Shown piece by piece: positions 51,964-60,758 of a stretch of DNA of 64,000 nucleotides; the first letter of the stretch is position 1, and each line of letters starts with the position of its first letter. The stretch comes from Halomonas stenophila (GTDB taxonomy: Bacteria > Pseudomonadota > Gammaproteobacteria > Pseudomonadales > Halomonadaceae), in the NCBI RefSeq assembly GCF_014192275.1, contig NZ_JACHXR010000003.1, positions 271,647-335,646 on the forward strand. The letters run 5' to 3'. Under the pieces are notes generated by a model. The model made no database searches, was not told the origin of the DNA, and was given only the letters and a program-made list of their open reading frames with translations. The position numbers and the translations under genes were made by a program.

Positions 51964-52188
51964 ATGGACCTCGAGGTCACCACCCTCGCCAAGGCACGCG
52001 ACAAGCTCAAGCGCCTTTGCGATGCGGTCTGCGAGCGGCATCGGCCGATCGTCATCACGCGCAAGAATGGACGCCACGCGGTGTTGATGTCGCTGGAGGA
52101 TTACCACCGGCTGACGGGCGAGACGACGCCCAGCGCCGATCACCTGGACAACCTCTATATCGACCTGGAGCGCGAGCAGGATGCCTGA
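51964..52188 (+). CDS. Phd/YefM-family antitoxin, apparently without a toxin
   Basis: A 74-residue protein with the YefM/Phd fold: an N-terminal DNA-binding part (VTTLAKARDKLKRLCDAVCE), then RPIVITRKNGRHAVLMSLEDYHRL. Its usual partner would be a YoeB/Txe-like RNase. Downstream there is only a short out-of-frame stretch and the convergent aldo/keto reductase gene, so it is an orphan or a solitary regulator. GGGGAGA precedes the ATG. Confidence 0.8.
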   Translation: MDLEVTTLAKARDKLKRLCDAVCERHRPIVITRKNGRHAVLMSLEDYHRLTGETTPSADHLDNLYIDLEREQDA

Positions 52189-52227
52189 GCCCGGAGAGAC
52201 CGGTGGCATCGACTGTGCGAGGCGGGG

Positions 52228-53232
52228 TCAGCCGGGGAATTCCTCGGTGTCGACCTCCGCCTGCTGGGCCGCGCCGTAGCGGCTGCCGACCACCTGGTCG
52301 GGTGTCAGCATGGTGTCCAGCCGGGCGACGGTCGCGGCATCCAGGCGCAGCCCTTCCGCCGCCAGGTTCTCGCGCATATGCTCGACGGAACGCGACCCGG
52401 GGATGGGGAGGATGTCGTCGCCCTTGGCCAGCAGCCAGGCCAGGGCCAGCTGGCCGGGCGTCACTTCCAGCTCCCGCGCCACGGCCTTGACGTCGTCCAG
52501 CAGACGCAGGTTGCGGGGATAATGCTCGGCGCTGAAGCGCGGCATGCTGCGGCGCATGTCGCTCTCCTCGAGGCGGGCGGGATCCTCCACCGCCCCCGCC
52601 AGGAAGCCCCGGCCCAGCGGGCTGAACGCCACCAGCGCCGTGTCCGACTCGCGGCAAGCCGCGATCAGCCCGATCTCCGGGTTGCGCGTCCACAGCGAGT
52701 ACTCCGACTGCACCGCGGCGATGGGATGCTCGGCTCGGGCACGGCGCAGGGTCGCGGCTGACACCTCGGACAGGCCCACGGCGCCGATCTTGCCTTCCTC
52801 CACCAGGCGCCCCAGCTCGCCCACGCTTTCCTCGATGGGCACCGTCTTGTCCCAGCGATGTAGGTAGTAGAGGTCCAGATGATCGGTGCGCAGCCGCGCC
52901 AGGCTCGCCTCGCACTGCCGGCGCAGCGTCGCGGGGCGTCCGTCGATCACCCGCTTGCCCTGCTCGGGGTCGATGGCCAGGCCACACTTGCTGGCCAGCA
53001 GGATCTCGTCGCGCCGGCTCGCCAGCGCCTTGCCCACCAATGACTCGTTGGCCGTGGCCCCATAGAGGGTCGCGGTATCGACGTGGCGATAGCCCATGTC
53101 GAACGCCGCCTGCAGGGCGCGCAGCGCCTCGGGCTCCGGCACCGGGCTGCCGTAACCGTGAGAGAGGTTCATGGCGCCCAGGCCGATGCGGGGCGAAGCG
53201 ACTGCCTTGAGGCGAGTGAAGAACGGCGACAT
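52228..53232 (-). CDS. Aldo/keto reductase
   Basis: A 334-residue NADPH-dependent oxidoreductase with the (beta/alpha)8 AKR fold. The catalytic tetrad is visible: Asp in HVDTATLYG (with Tyr), Lys in LLASKCGLA and His in LYYLHRWDKTV. The cofactor part includes GLSEVSAATLRRA, VQSEYSLWTR, FSPLGRGFLAG and IPGSRSVEHMRENL. It belongs to the AKR13/YakC-like group; the substrate is unknown. The ATG at 53232 has a GGAG before it. It is convergent with the antitoxin gene and marks the left edge of the defence region. Confidence 0.92.
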   Translation of the reverse strand: MSPFFTRLKAVASPRIGLGAMNLSHGYGSPVPEPEALRALQAAFDMGYRHVDTATLYGATANESLVGKALASRRDEILLASKCGLAIDPEQGKRVIDGRPATLRRQCEASLARLRTDHLDLYYLHRWDKTVPIEESVGELGRLVEEGKIGAVGLSEVSAATLRRARAEHPIAAVQSEYSLWTRNPEIGLIAACRESDTALVAFSPLGRGFLAGAVEDPARLEESDMRRSMPRFSAEHYPRNLRLLDDVKAVARELEVTPGQLALAWLLAKGDDILPIPGSRSVEHMRENLAAEGLRLDAATVARLDTMLTPDQVVGSRYGAAQQAEVDTEEFPG

Positions 53233-53376
53233 GGAGACTCCTCGTCAGGGGCAGTAAATGACGCCACCAGCGTGCCCGGTGACGGGAGGCTTCATCATGC
53301 CGAGGCGGATCAAGATGCTGCAAGAGTCGAGCGAAAACGAACGCCGGATCCTCGTATGCTGCTCCGTTATCGTCCT

Positions 53377-53405
53377 TTGCCAGGATCTGCCGCAGTCCTT
53401 ATAGT
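53377..53405 (+). promoter_or_regulatory. Sigma-70 promoter and palindromic sites upstream of the HipA-like kinase gene
   Basis: TTGCCA (53377-53382), a 17-nt spacer and TATAGT (53400-53405) form a good promoter 90 nt upstream of the kinase start. Just after it are the palindrome CCGATCGG (53422-53429) and ACCGC-N3-GCGGT (53434-53446), possible operator sites, then a run of seven T. The remainder of the 262-nt gap before 53495 shows no gene. Confidence 0.55.
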
Positions 53406-53494
53406 TGATGGCAACATGGCCCCGATCGGTGGAACCGCTCCGCGGTGAAGCTGCTGAGGGGTTTTTTTGATTCCATGCCGGCAGGGACGTAGCC

Positions 53495-54487
53495 ATGATC
53501 GATCGTGAGGGCGTCGAACAAGGGCCGGATCAGGTCATCGATATCGCGAGTTGGGATATCCATCAGGAATACGAGGTCTTCCCGGTGGGAGCCCGGGACA
53601 AGTCGTTGCTTGTCTGTCCGGCACCCGCTCCCTTCGACTTCTGTCTGCCAGGCCATAACTACCTGTTCAAGGAAGCCATCAAGAGTGCCAAGGATCCCGG
53701 TAAGCCTCGTCACCCCGATCAGTACTGGGCCGAGCTGATCGCCTTTCGTATTGGACGCCTGATGGGACTGACCCTGCCGCCGGTGTTCGTGGCGATCGAC
53801 TCGACTCGCGATGAGCCCGGCACCCTGAACGAGTGGTTCATGGGCTATCCAGGCAGTGGAGATGAGCGCTACTTTCCAGGCGGCGACTATATGCAGCGCC
53901 GTATCCCGGGCTATGACCGCGCAAAAGGGAAGCAGCACAACCTGGCTACCATCATCGAGATCAGCCGCATTCTGGAGCGCGGCAAGTGGCTGACCCATGA
54001 CTGGCGACGCTATTGGGGCCTGTGTCTCTGCTTCGATGCGCTGATCGGCAACACCGACCGCCACCAGGAGAATTGGGGGCTGATCTGGAGCGAGCAGGGG
54101 CCAGTGGCGCGGTTCACACCCTTCTTCGACAACGGCACTAGCCTGGGTCATGAGTTGTTGCCGGAGAAGATGCAGCGCATGATGCGCGACCCGAACGAAC
54201 TCGCGGGTTACCTGCGAAGGGGCGAGCATCAGATGCGCTGGGCCCCGGGCGACAGGAGGCGACTGCCGCTGATCGAAGGGGTTGCCGAGTACTGCCGGCG
54301 TTTTCCTCATATCCGGCCGATACTGATAGAGCGGCTGCGGAGATGGTGCGAAGATGACTTGAAGGCCATGCTGTACCGCCTTACACAGTGTGACCTTCCG
54401 TACCCGTTAACAGCACAACGTGCTGAATTTATTGCTTTTCTTACGCTGACCAGGAGAGCGCGCCTGCTACAGGCTCTGGAGAACTGA
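53495..54487 (+). CDS. HipA-family serine/threonine kinase
   Basis: A 330-residue protein with the HipA kinase core. The ATP-binding lysine region is YLFKEA (about 57-62). The catalytic loop is DALIGNTDRHQENWGLI with Asp188, and the metal-binding motif is PFFDNGTSLG. The N-terminal subdomain of classical HipA is short. HipA-type kinases phosphorylate aminoacyl-tRNA synthetases or other targets and act as toxins. There is no adjacent HipB/Xre gene; instead a HIRAN gene follows after 1 nt. Phylogenetic surveys of HipA kinases have noted families paired with HIRAN-domain partners, and this fits that pattern. GC content is a little below the neighbouring housekeeping genes. Confidence 0.85.
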   Translation: MIDREGVEQGPDQVIDIASWDIHQEYEVFPVGARDKSLLVCPAPAPFDFCLPGHNYLFKEAIKSAKDPGKPRHPDQYWAELIAFRIGRLMGLTLPPVFVAIDSTRDEPGTLNEWFMGYPGSGDERYFPGGDYMQRRIPGYDRAKGKQHNLATIIEISRILERGKWLTHDWRRYWGLCLCFDALIGNTDRHQENWGLIWSEQGPVARFTPFFDNGTSLGHELLPEKMQRMMRDPNELAGYLRRGEHQMRWAPGDRRRLPLIEGVAEYCRRFPHIRPILIERLRRWCEDDLKAMLYRLTQCDLPYPLTAQRAEFIAFLTLTRRARLLQALEN

Positions 54488-54488
54488 C

Positions 54489-55235
54489 ATGGTACGCTTT
54501 ATCGAACATCTGGTGGAACCACAGCGGCTGCTGCTCTACTGGCAGGCCCGAGAGAGCAAGAATCGCTCTCGCTATCGCGTGGGCCAACTAGTGATGAAGG
54601 GCGGTCAGGTAGTCCTTCAGTACGACCGCAGCCCCGAGATGGAAGCGGCGAGGCAGATGGGCTTCGAAGGCTATCCGGCGTTCCCGCTGAAGCAGGTGGA
54701 GCACAGCCATCAGGTGATGGAGGCTTTCAAGCGGCGTCTGCCACCAAGGACCCGAGGGGATTTCAACCACTATCTGGAACTGCGGGCCATCCCGGCCGGT
54801 ACTGAGATCAGCGACTTCGCCCTGCTGGGCTACAGCGGTGCCAAGCTACCCAATGATGGTTTCGAGTTGGTCCATCCCTTCGATGATCCGCCGGGAGCCT
54901 TCGAGGTGCTGGTGGAGATTGCAGGGTTCCGCCATGAAGCCGAACTCGATGCCTCGGAACTGAACGAGGGCGACCCCGTCCAGTTCGTGCCGGAGCCTGA
55001 AAATCCGCTTGAGGCGCAAGCCATCAGGATGGAGAGTGCCGGACGAAAGCTGGGCTACGTGCCACGGGGTCATATGGATGTGCTGCACCGCATGCTGGAG
55101 CGGGGCGCTGCTCTCGACGGCGACGTATTTCGCATCAACGGCAGCTCCGAGCGTCCCTTGGTCTATGTGCTGACCCGTATCAGGATGGATGACCGACCGG
55201 CAATGCCGGCCAATGCGTTCAGGATGAAGGCCTGA
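54489..55235 (+). CDS. HIRAN-domain protein paired with the HipA-like kinase
   Basis: A 248-residue soluble protein. The N-terminal half (about 1-120) has no family I can name. The C-terminal half (about 138-230) is a HIRAN domain: EIAGFRHEAELDASELNEGD, VQFVPEPENPLEAQAIRMES and GRKLGYVPRGHMDVLHRML match the family pattern of a small beta barrel that recognises DNA ends. It starts 1 nt after the kinase stop, so the two are co-translated. It may act as the antitoxin or sensor subunit: DNA damage or phage DNA ends sensed by HIRAN could release the kinase. That scheme is inference. Confidence 0.82.
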   Translation: MVRFIEHLVEPQRLLLYWQARESKNRSRYRVGQLVMKGGQVVLQYDRSPEMEAARQMGFEGYPAFPLKQVEHSHQVMEAFKRRLPPRTRGDFNHYLELRAIPAGTEISDFALLGYSGAKLPNDGFELVHPFDDPPGAFEVLVEIAGFRHEAELDASELNEGDPVQFVPEPENPLEAQAIRMESAGRKLGYVPRGHMDVLHRMLERGAALDGDVFRINGSSERPLVYVLTRIRMDDRPAMPANAFRMKA

Positions 55236-55363
55236 GCCTGGTGTGATGAGCGCCCTCAACATTCGTTAACACGACCCTCGCCTCTTGGCTCTCGCGAACT
55301 TAACGCGGGGGTTCTTTCTTCAGCGGCGTTCTTGGTGTCAGGCGTGCCGCGGCCAATCTGTCT

Positions 55364-56233
55364 TCACGCCCAGCTGATCCACTCCGCCAGCGCCTGGCGG
55401 TTGGCGATCTCGATCTGCTGGGCACGGGGTTCGGCTTCCACATGGTGCGGGTTTACGCCCAGCTCATGCAGGGCATAGAGCACAAGCGGCCCGCGGCAGT
55501 GAAGCGTCAGCTCGCCGTCGTGCATGCCGTAGTCCACCGCCAGCATCTCCCGCTCCTCGGGTGGCAGGCGGCGGTCGGGGATCAGGCGCACCTCGACCCG
55601 TGTCTGCCAGGCCTCGTCGCCGTTCTTGCCATGCTCGCCCAGCATCTCGCCGGTGTCTTCCGGCACGCCGCGGAAGCGGCTCAGCACGAAGTCCCGGTAT
55701 TCGCGATGCTTTTCACAGTAGGCCCGAACGTGCCAGCGCCCGGCGGCGAATACCAGGGTATGCGGCACCAGGATGCGCGCCTCGCCGGCGGGATTGCGGA
55801 AGGAAGCGTAGACCACTTCCAGCCGGCGCCCCGCCCGAGCCGCCTTGACCACCTCGCGCACCACGAGCGGCTCCACCGCCCGGCTCGGCAGCGGCAGCGA
55901 TTCGGTGTCCGCCGCGCCCAGCCCCAGGCCGGCGAAGGGCGAGTCCAGGTCCACGTGTGCGCTCAGCAGGTGCAGGTACTCTTCGACCCGCCCCCGGGTG
56001 AAGCGCGGCCGGAACGTTGCCGAGGGCAGGAAGCCCCGGCGCGACTCGTCGTACGTCAGGTTGTCCGGCGCCTGCTCCCGATAGCACCGCAGCACCTTCT
56101 GCGCCTGCTGGCGGCCGATGCCGAAGGCCTCGCCGATCTGTGCGGCCACCACTCGACCCTCCCAGAACGCCAGGATCTCGATCAGCCGGTAGCGGGCCAG
56201 GGTGTCCCAGGGAAGCGCAGTGTGAGCGTGCAT
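55364..56233 (-). CDS. WYL-domain transcriptional regulator divergent from cas3
   Basis: A 289-residue regulator with an N-terminal winged helix (about 8-60, RYRLIEILAFWEGRVVAAQIGEAFGIGRQQAQKVLRCYRE split across helices), a middle linker and a WYL domain (about 120-200, VYASFRNPAGEARILVPHTLVFAAGRWHVRAYCEKHREYRDFVLSRF in parts). It ends with a C-terminal WCX-like extension. WYL regulators such as BrxR and CapW repress defence systems and respond to nucleic-acid ligands. Divergence from cas3 across 150 nt strongly suggests that it controls the type I-E operon. The 128-nt gap towards the HIRAN gene holds a weak hairpin and no gene. Confidence 0.85.
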   Translation of the reverse strand: MHAHTALPWDTLARYRLIEILAFWEGRVVAAQIGEAFGIGRQQAQKVLRCYREQAPDNLTYDESRRGFLPSATFRPRFTRGRVEEYLHLLSAHVDLDSPFAGLGLGAADTESLPLPSRAVEPLVVREVVKAARAGRRLEVVYASFRNPAGEARILVPHTLVFAAGRWHVRAYCEKHREYRDFVLSRFRGVPEDTGEMLGEHGKNGDEAWQTRVEVRLIPDRRLPPEEREMLAVDYGMHDGELTLHCRGPLVLYALHELGVNPHHVEAEPRAQQIEIANRQALAEWISWA

Positions 56234-56383
56234 GGGGTCTCCGTCCGTGGTGACCGGTCAGAGGCCGTGGATGACGCGCATCAAGACCGGGTTGATAAGT
56301 ATCGTGGATGAATCTTCAGGGTGGCAGAGGGTGGTTAAGAATGCTTGTATGAAGTGGCCGACAACATAAAGCGAGGGACAGGG
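56234..56383. promoter_or_regulatory. Divergent WYL regulator / cas3 control region
   Basis: This 150-nt gap separates the WYL gene and cas3 and must hold both promoters. GATAAGTATC (56294-56303) is a short inverted repeat (GATA-N2-TATC) near its middle and is the best candidate operator. GGTGACCGGTCAG near 56253 is another partial palindrome. No convincing -35/-10 pair could be assigned, so expression may need activation or be kept low. Confidence 0.4.
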
Positions 56384-59089
56384 ATGTCGTATTACCTCTA
56401 TTGGGGTAAAGCCAGGCCGGCGGATGGAGGCGATAGCTGCCATCTGTTGCCATACCACAGCCTGGATGTGGCGGCCGTTGGTTGGCACCTGCTCGAGCCT
56501 CAAAGACCCCTGGCCCAGCGTTTGGCTAGCCAGCTTGGTCTACCTCCCGACTCCTTGCGGCAATTTTTTGTCTTCCTGCTGGGCCTGCATGATCTCGGCA
56601 AGTTCTCGCGTGCCTTCCAGGGCGTGGCCCGGCCGGAAGGCGTCGAGCTGGTGCCCCCGATCGAGCGGCTGGCCTATACCACGCGCCATGACCGGCTGGG
56701 TGCCCTGCTGTGGCAGTCATGCTGGATCGAGTGGCTGCAGGACGGCACGCTGCGTTGGCCCGACCGCGACCTCGACCGCAAGACACGACGGGAGCTCAGC
56801 GAGACACTGAGGGTCGTTTTGGCGCCGATGTTCGGTCATCACGGGCAGCCGGTGGAAGCCGGTCGGCTGGAGCCGACGGAGTTCTTCGGGCACGACGATA
56901 GCGCCTCGGATAGTGAGGCCGCGCGCCGGTTCGTCGCCGACTGGGCCGGGCTGATCGAAATCGACTGGCCGTTCGACAAGCTGGTTTCTCAGGGGTGGCG
57001 AGAAGCCTTCCTGACCGTGAGCTGGACGGTCGCGGGGTGGGCCACCCTCAGTGACTGGCTGGGCTCGAATCGCGATCATTTCACCTACTGTCAGAACCCG
57101 ATGCCGCTGGCCGATTACTGGCCCATCGCGCTCGAGCGAGCCGAGCAAGCACTGCAGGAGAGCGGCTTTGCGCAGCCTCCCGAACCGGTGGCTTATACCG
57201 GGCTGGCCAGCTGGTTCGGCGGTCAGCCGGTCACGCCGACCCCGCTGCAGCGGGAGGCCGAAACCCTGCCCATCGGTGACGGCCCCCAACTGTTTATCCT
57301 CGAGGACGTGACCGGCGCTGGCAAGACCGAAGCGGCCTGCATCCTCACCCAGCGCTTGCTGTCGGCGGGGCATGGTGAGGGACTGTATTTCGCCTTGCCG
57401 ACCATGGCGACTTCCAATGCCATGTATGAGCGACTGGGGAATCTGCATCAACGTTTCTATGCCGCGGCGTCTCGTCCTTCCTTCGTGTTGGCGCACGGCG
57501 CCCGCGAACTGAACGATACCTTCGTGAAGGCCGTGGCCGCGGAGCAGCCGGAAGACCGGGACTATGCTGCCGACGACATGACGGCCACCACGCGCTGCAA
57601 TCGCTGGCTGGCCGATTCGCGCAAGAAGTCCCTGCTGGCCGATGTCGGCGTGGGGACCATCGATCAGGCGCTGATGGGACTGCTGCCGTTTCGGCACCAA
57701 TCGCTTCGCCTCTACGGCCTGGTGCGCAAGGTGCTGATCGTCGATGAGGTGCATGCCTACGACCACTACATGCAGATCCTCCTTAATCAGCTGCTGGCCC
57801 ATCACGCCCGTCAGGGCGGCAGTGCCATCCTGCTCACGGCGACCCTGCCGCACGACATGCGCGAGGCCCTGGCCGCGGCATGGCGGGAAGGGCTGGGGCA
57901 GGCCCCGGCCTCGATGCAAGAGAAGGCGTTCCCGCTGTTGACCCAGGTCGGCCATGATCTGGAGCGGGAAGTCCCGCTGGCCACACGCCCCGAGGTGTCG
58001 CGAGACGTGGGCATCGATTGGCTGACTACGGAAGAGCAGGCGCTCGATACCGTGATGGCGGCGGTCGAGGCGGGGGAGTGCGTCGCCTGGGTGCGCAACA
58101 CCGTGGACGATGCCATTCGCGCCTATGAACAGCTACGCCTGCGACATCCCGACCCCGGGCGCTGCCTGCTGTTCCATAGCCGCTTCGCGATGACCGATCG
58201 TCAACGCATCGAGTCGGACGTCATCGAGCGACTGGGCAAGAGCTCCAGCCCCGATCAGCGTCGTGGCCAGGTGCTGATCAGTACCCAGGTCTTCCAGGAA
58301 TCCCTGGATTGTGATGTTGACCAGATGGTCAGCGATTTGGCCCCCATCGACCTGCTGGTTCAGCGCGCCGGGCGCCTGCAGCGCCATGTGCGTGGCTCGC
58401 GTCGTGAGCCCGTACTCGCCGTGCTGGCGCCGGAATGGAGCGAGTCCCCGGATGCCCAGTGGCTGAAGCGCGCCCTGCCGGGCACTCAGGCGGTCTACCG
58501 CGATACCTCCCTGCTATGGCTGACCCAGCGCGTGCTGCGCGAGTTCGGCGCGATCCGCATGCCCGACGAGGCGCGCCTCCTGATCGAGGGCGTCTACGGC
58601 CGGGTCGCCGACCTGGTGCCGGACGGCCTGCAGGAAGCGAGGTGGGAGCAGCGTGGTATGCAGGGGGTGGCCGTCTCGATGGCCAACTTCAACGCCCTGT
58701 CGCTCGAGCAGGGCTATCTCCGCCATCCCGAGGCCGATCAGTGGCAGGAGGAGTTGGAGATCGGCACGCGGCTGGTCGACGAACCGACGCTCAATGTCGT
58801 GTTGCTCGAGCGCACGGTCGATGACCAGCTGACGCTGTGGGCCGAGGGTGAGCGCCACGCCGCCATGCTCAGCCAGGTCAAGCTGCGTCAGAGCCAGGCG
58901 GAGAAGCTGGCCGGCTTGCCGGCCGACTACCAGCCTCGATGGGAAGCCCTCCAGGAACGCTACAAGGCACTGCGCTTCACCCGGCCCTGGCTGGTCGAGG
59001 CCGATACCGATTGTGCCTATGACGCCCAGTGGGGGGTGAGGTTTTCACCGAACACGGATAACCAGGGGGACGGATGTGAATCTGCTTAA
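56384..59089 (+). CDS. cas3: Type I-E CRISPR-associated helicase/nuclease Cas3
   Basis: A 901-residue fusion of an HD nuclease and a superfamily 2 helicase that degrades target DNA after Cascade recruitment. HD residues are His25/Asp28 (YHSLDVAAVG) and His69-Asp70 with Lys73 (LHDLGKFS), then GHHGQP. The helicase part has Walker A DVTGAGKTEA (about 304-312), DEVH in IVDEVHAYDHYM (about 453), motif III LTATLP and the C-terminal motifs LLFHSRFAMTDRQ and QVFQESLDCDVDQM...LVQRAGRLQRH. I use ATG 56384 with GAGGGA upstream; a TTG at 56345 would add 13 residues. It overlaps cas8e by 14 nt. Confidence 0.95.
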   Translation: MSYYLYWGKARPADGGDSCHLLPYHSLDVAAVGWHLLEPQRPLAQRLASQLGLPPDSLRQFFVFLLGLHDLGKFSRAFQGVARPEGVELVPPIERLAYTTRHDRLGALLWQSCWIEWLQDGTLRWPDRDLDRKTRRELSETLRVVLAPMFGHHGQPVEAGRLEPTEFFGHDDSASDSEAARRFVADWAGLIEIDWPFDKLVSQGWREAFLTVSWTVAGWATLSDWLGSNRDHFTYCQNPMPLADYWPIALERAEQALQESGFAQPPEPVAYTGLASWFGGQPVTPTPLQREAETLPIGDGPQLFILEDVTGAGKTEAACILTQRLLSAGHGEGLYFALPTMATSNAMYERLGNLHQRFYAAASRPSFVLAHGARELNDTFVKAVAAEQPEDRDYAADDMTATTRCNRWLADSRKKSLLADVGVGTIDQALMGLLPFRHQSLRLYGLVRKVLIVDEVHAYDHYMQILLNQLLAHHARQGGSAILLTATLPHDMREALAAAWREGLGQAPASMQEKAFPLLTQVGHDLEREVPLATRPEVSRDVGIDWLTTEEQALDTVMAAVEAGECVAWVRNTVDDAIRAYEQLRLRHPDPGRCLLFHSRFAMTDRQRIESDVIERLGKSSSPDQRRGQVLISTQVFQESLDCDVDQMVSDLAPIDLLVQRAGRLQRHVRGSRREPVLAVLAPEWSESPDAQWLKRALPGTQAVYRDTSLLWLTQRVLREFGAIRMPDEARLLIEGVYGRVADLVPDGLQEARWEQRGMQGVAVSMANFNALSLEQGYLRHPEADQWQEELEIGTRLVDEPTLNVVLLERTVDDQLTLWAEGERHAAMLSQVKLRQSQAEKLAGLPADYQPRWEALQERYKALRFTRPWLVEADTDCAYDAQWGVRFSPNTDNQGDGCESA

Positions 59090-60758
59090 CGATCCATGGC
59101 TGCCTTTCCGCACCAGGGAAGAAGCCATCGTCTATCGGCCGCCCACGGCGGTGGCCAATCCCGAGATCGTCGATCTGGCGCTGCCCCGGGCGGATTTCCA
59201 GGGCGCGGCCTACCAGTTCCTGATCGGCCTGTTGCAGACCGCATCGCCGCCGCAGGATCAAGGCGACTGGCTGGACCGCTTTATCGAGTTGCCCGGCGTC
59301 GATGAGCTGGAGGCTGCCTTTGCGCCCCTTGCCGACGCCTTCGAACTGGAGGGTGAGGGGCCGCGCTTCATGCAGGACCTCGACCCGCTCGACGACGTCA
59401 AGGAAGGCACGGTCAGCGGCCTGCTGATCAATGCACCCGGGGCGAACGGCATCAAGAACAACACCGACTTCTTCGTCAAGCGCGGGCGCGCCGAGGCGAT
59501 GTGCGCGGACTGTGCGGCGCTGGCCCTGTTCACCATGCAGATCAATGCTCCCGCCGGTGGGGCGGGCATTCGCGTCGGCCTGCGAGGCGGCGGGCCGCTG
59601 ACAACTCTGGTGCTGCCCGAATCGCCCGATGCCAGCCTGTGGTCGCGGCTGTGGCTGAACGTCGTGACGCCCAGGGCGCTGACGCGTTCCGGGCAGGCAT
59701 GGCAGGTGCCTCGCGCCGATGACGATAGCCTGTTCCTGTGGATGGGGCCGACCCGGGTCAGCGACAGGAAGGGCACCGAGGTCCTGCCCGAGGGCATGCA
59801 TCCGCTGCACTCCTACTGGTCGATGCCGCGCCGCTTTCGGCTGCTGTTCGAGGACGAGGCGTGCCGCTGCGACATCTGTGGGCGTGAAACCACTCGCTTC
59901 GTGCGTCGCATCCGTGGCAAGAAGCAGGGTGCCAACTACGACGGGCCCTGGTTGCATCCTCTGACGCCCTATCGTCGTGACCCCAAGAAGCCCAGTGAGC
60001 CTCCGCTGTCCACCAAGGGGCAGCCCGGCGGCCTGGGCTACCAGCACTGGTCGAACCTGGTGCTGCAGGATGCCGACGCCAGCGGCGCGCTACCCGCCTT
60101 GGTGGTGCAGGACTACGTCTCGGAAAAGGTACTGGCCGTCGACGAGGAGCGCCGCTTCGGGGAAGAGATCGCCGCACTGCTCAAGCATGCCCGTCTGTGG
60201 GCCTTTGGCTATGACATGGACAACATGAAGCCCCGCGGTTGGTACAGCGTCGAGATGCCGCTGGTGGACGTGCCTCCCGCGCACCAGGAGCGGCTGCGTG
60301 ACTGGGTACAGCGCTTCACCGACCTGGCTCGCCAGGTGGCATGGATGGTGCGTACCCAGGTCAAGAATGCCTGGTTCGCTCGCCCCTCCGATGCCAAGGG
60401 CGATATGAGCCATATCGATCTGGCGTTCTATGACGCCACCCGCGGCGCCTTCTTTCACGCCCTGCATGGTTTCCAGAAGACGCTGGCGAAGGCCAGTGAC
60501 ACGCCGCGCCTGCCTTCCGAGGTGGCCGAGCAGTGGTACCGCACGCTGAAGCGTGAGGGGAAGGCGCTATTCGAGGAACAGGCACTGAGCGGGGCGCTGG
60601 AAGCCGTGGACCTGCAGCGCGCGACCGCGGCACGGCGTCAGTTGCAGAGCTTCCTGGCCGGGCGCAGCAAGGGCAGCAAGGCCATTCGTCAATTTGCCGA
60701 GACCGGCGGCTTCACCTTGATCGCCGAGCCGGCAACTACCGAAGAGGGCGTGTCATGA
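59076..60758 (+). CDS. casA: Type I-E Cascade large subunit Cas8e (Cse1/CasA)
   Basis: A 560-residue large subunit that recognises the PAM and recruits Cas3. The Cse1 family opening LLNDPWLPFRT is intact. Also present are LINAPGANGIKNNTDFFVKRG, zinc-type cysteines CADC and CRCDICGRE (263, 265, 268), and a C-terminal four-helix bundle. Translation starts at GTG 59076 (AGGGGGA upstream), inside the last codons of cas3; the ATG two bases earlier is out of frame. It overlaps the next gene by 4 bp. Confidence 0.94.
   Translation: MNLLNDPWLPFRTREEAIVYRPPTAVANPEIVDLALPRADFQGAAYQFLIGLLQTASPPQDQGDWLDRFIELPGVDELEAAFAPLADAFELEGEGPRFMQDLDPLDDVKEGTVSGLLINAPGANGIKNNTDFFVKRGRAEAMCADCAALALFTMQINAPAGGAGIRVGLRGGGPLTTLVLPESPDASLWSRLWLNVVTPRALTRSGQAWQVPRADDDSLFLWMGPTRVSDRKGTEVLPEGMHPLHSYWSMPRRFRLLFEDEACRCDICGRETTRFVRRIRGKKQGANYDGPWLHPLTPYRRDPKKPSEPPLSTKGQPGGLGYQHWSNLVLQDADASGALPALVVQDYVSEKVLAVDEERRFGEEIAALLKHARLWAFGYDMDNMKPRGWYSVEMPLVDVPPAHQERLRDWVQRFTDLARQVAWMVRTQVKNAWFARPSDAKGDMSHIDLAFYDATRGAFFHALHGFQKTLAKASDTPRLPSEVAEQWYRTLKREGKALFEEQALSGALEAVDLQRATAARRQLQSFLAGRSKGSKAIRQFAETGGFTLIAEPATTEEGVS

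Noticed and set aside
52181..52279. Short frame after the YefM-type antitoxin as a toxin gene
   Set aside because: It is only about 32 codons, has no RelE/YoeB features, and is antisense to the end of the aldo/keto reductase gene.
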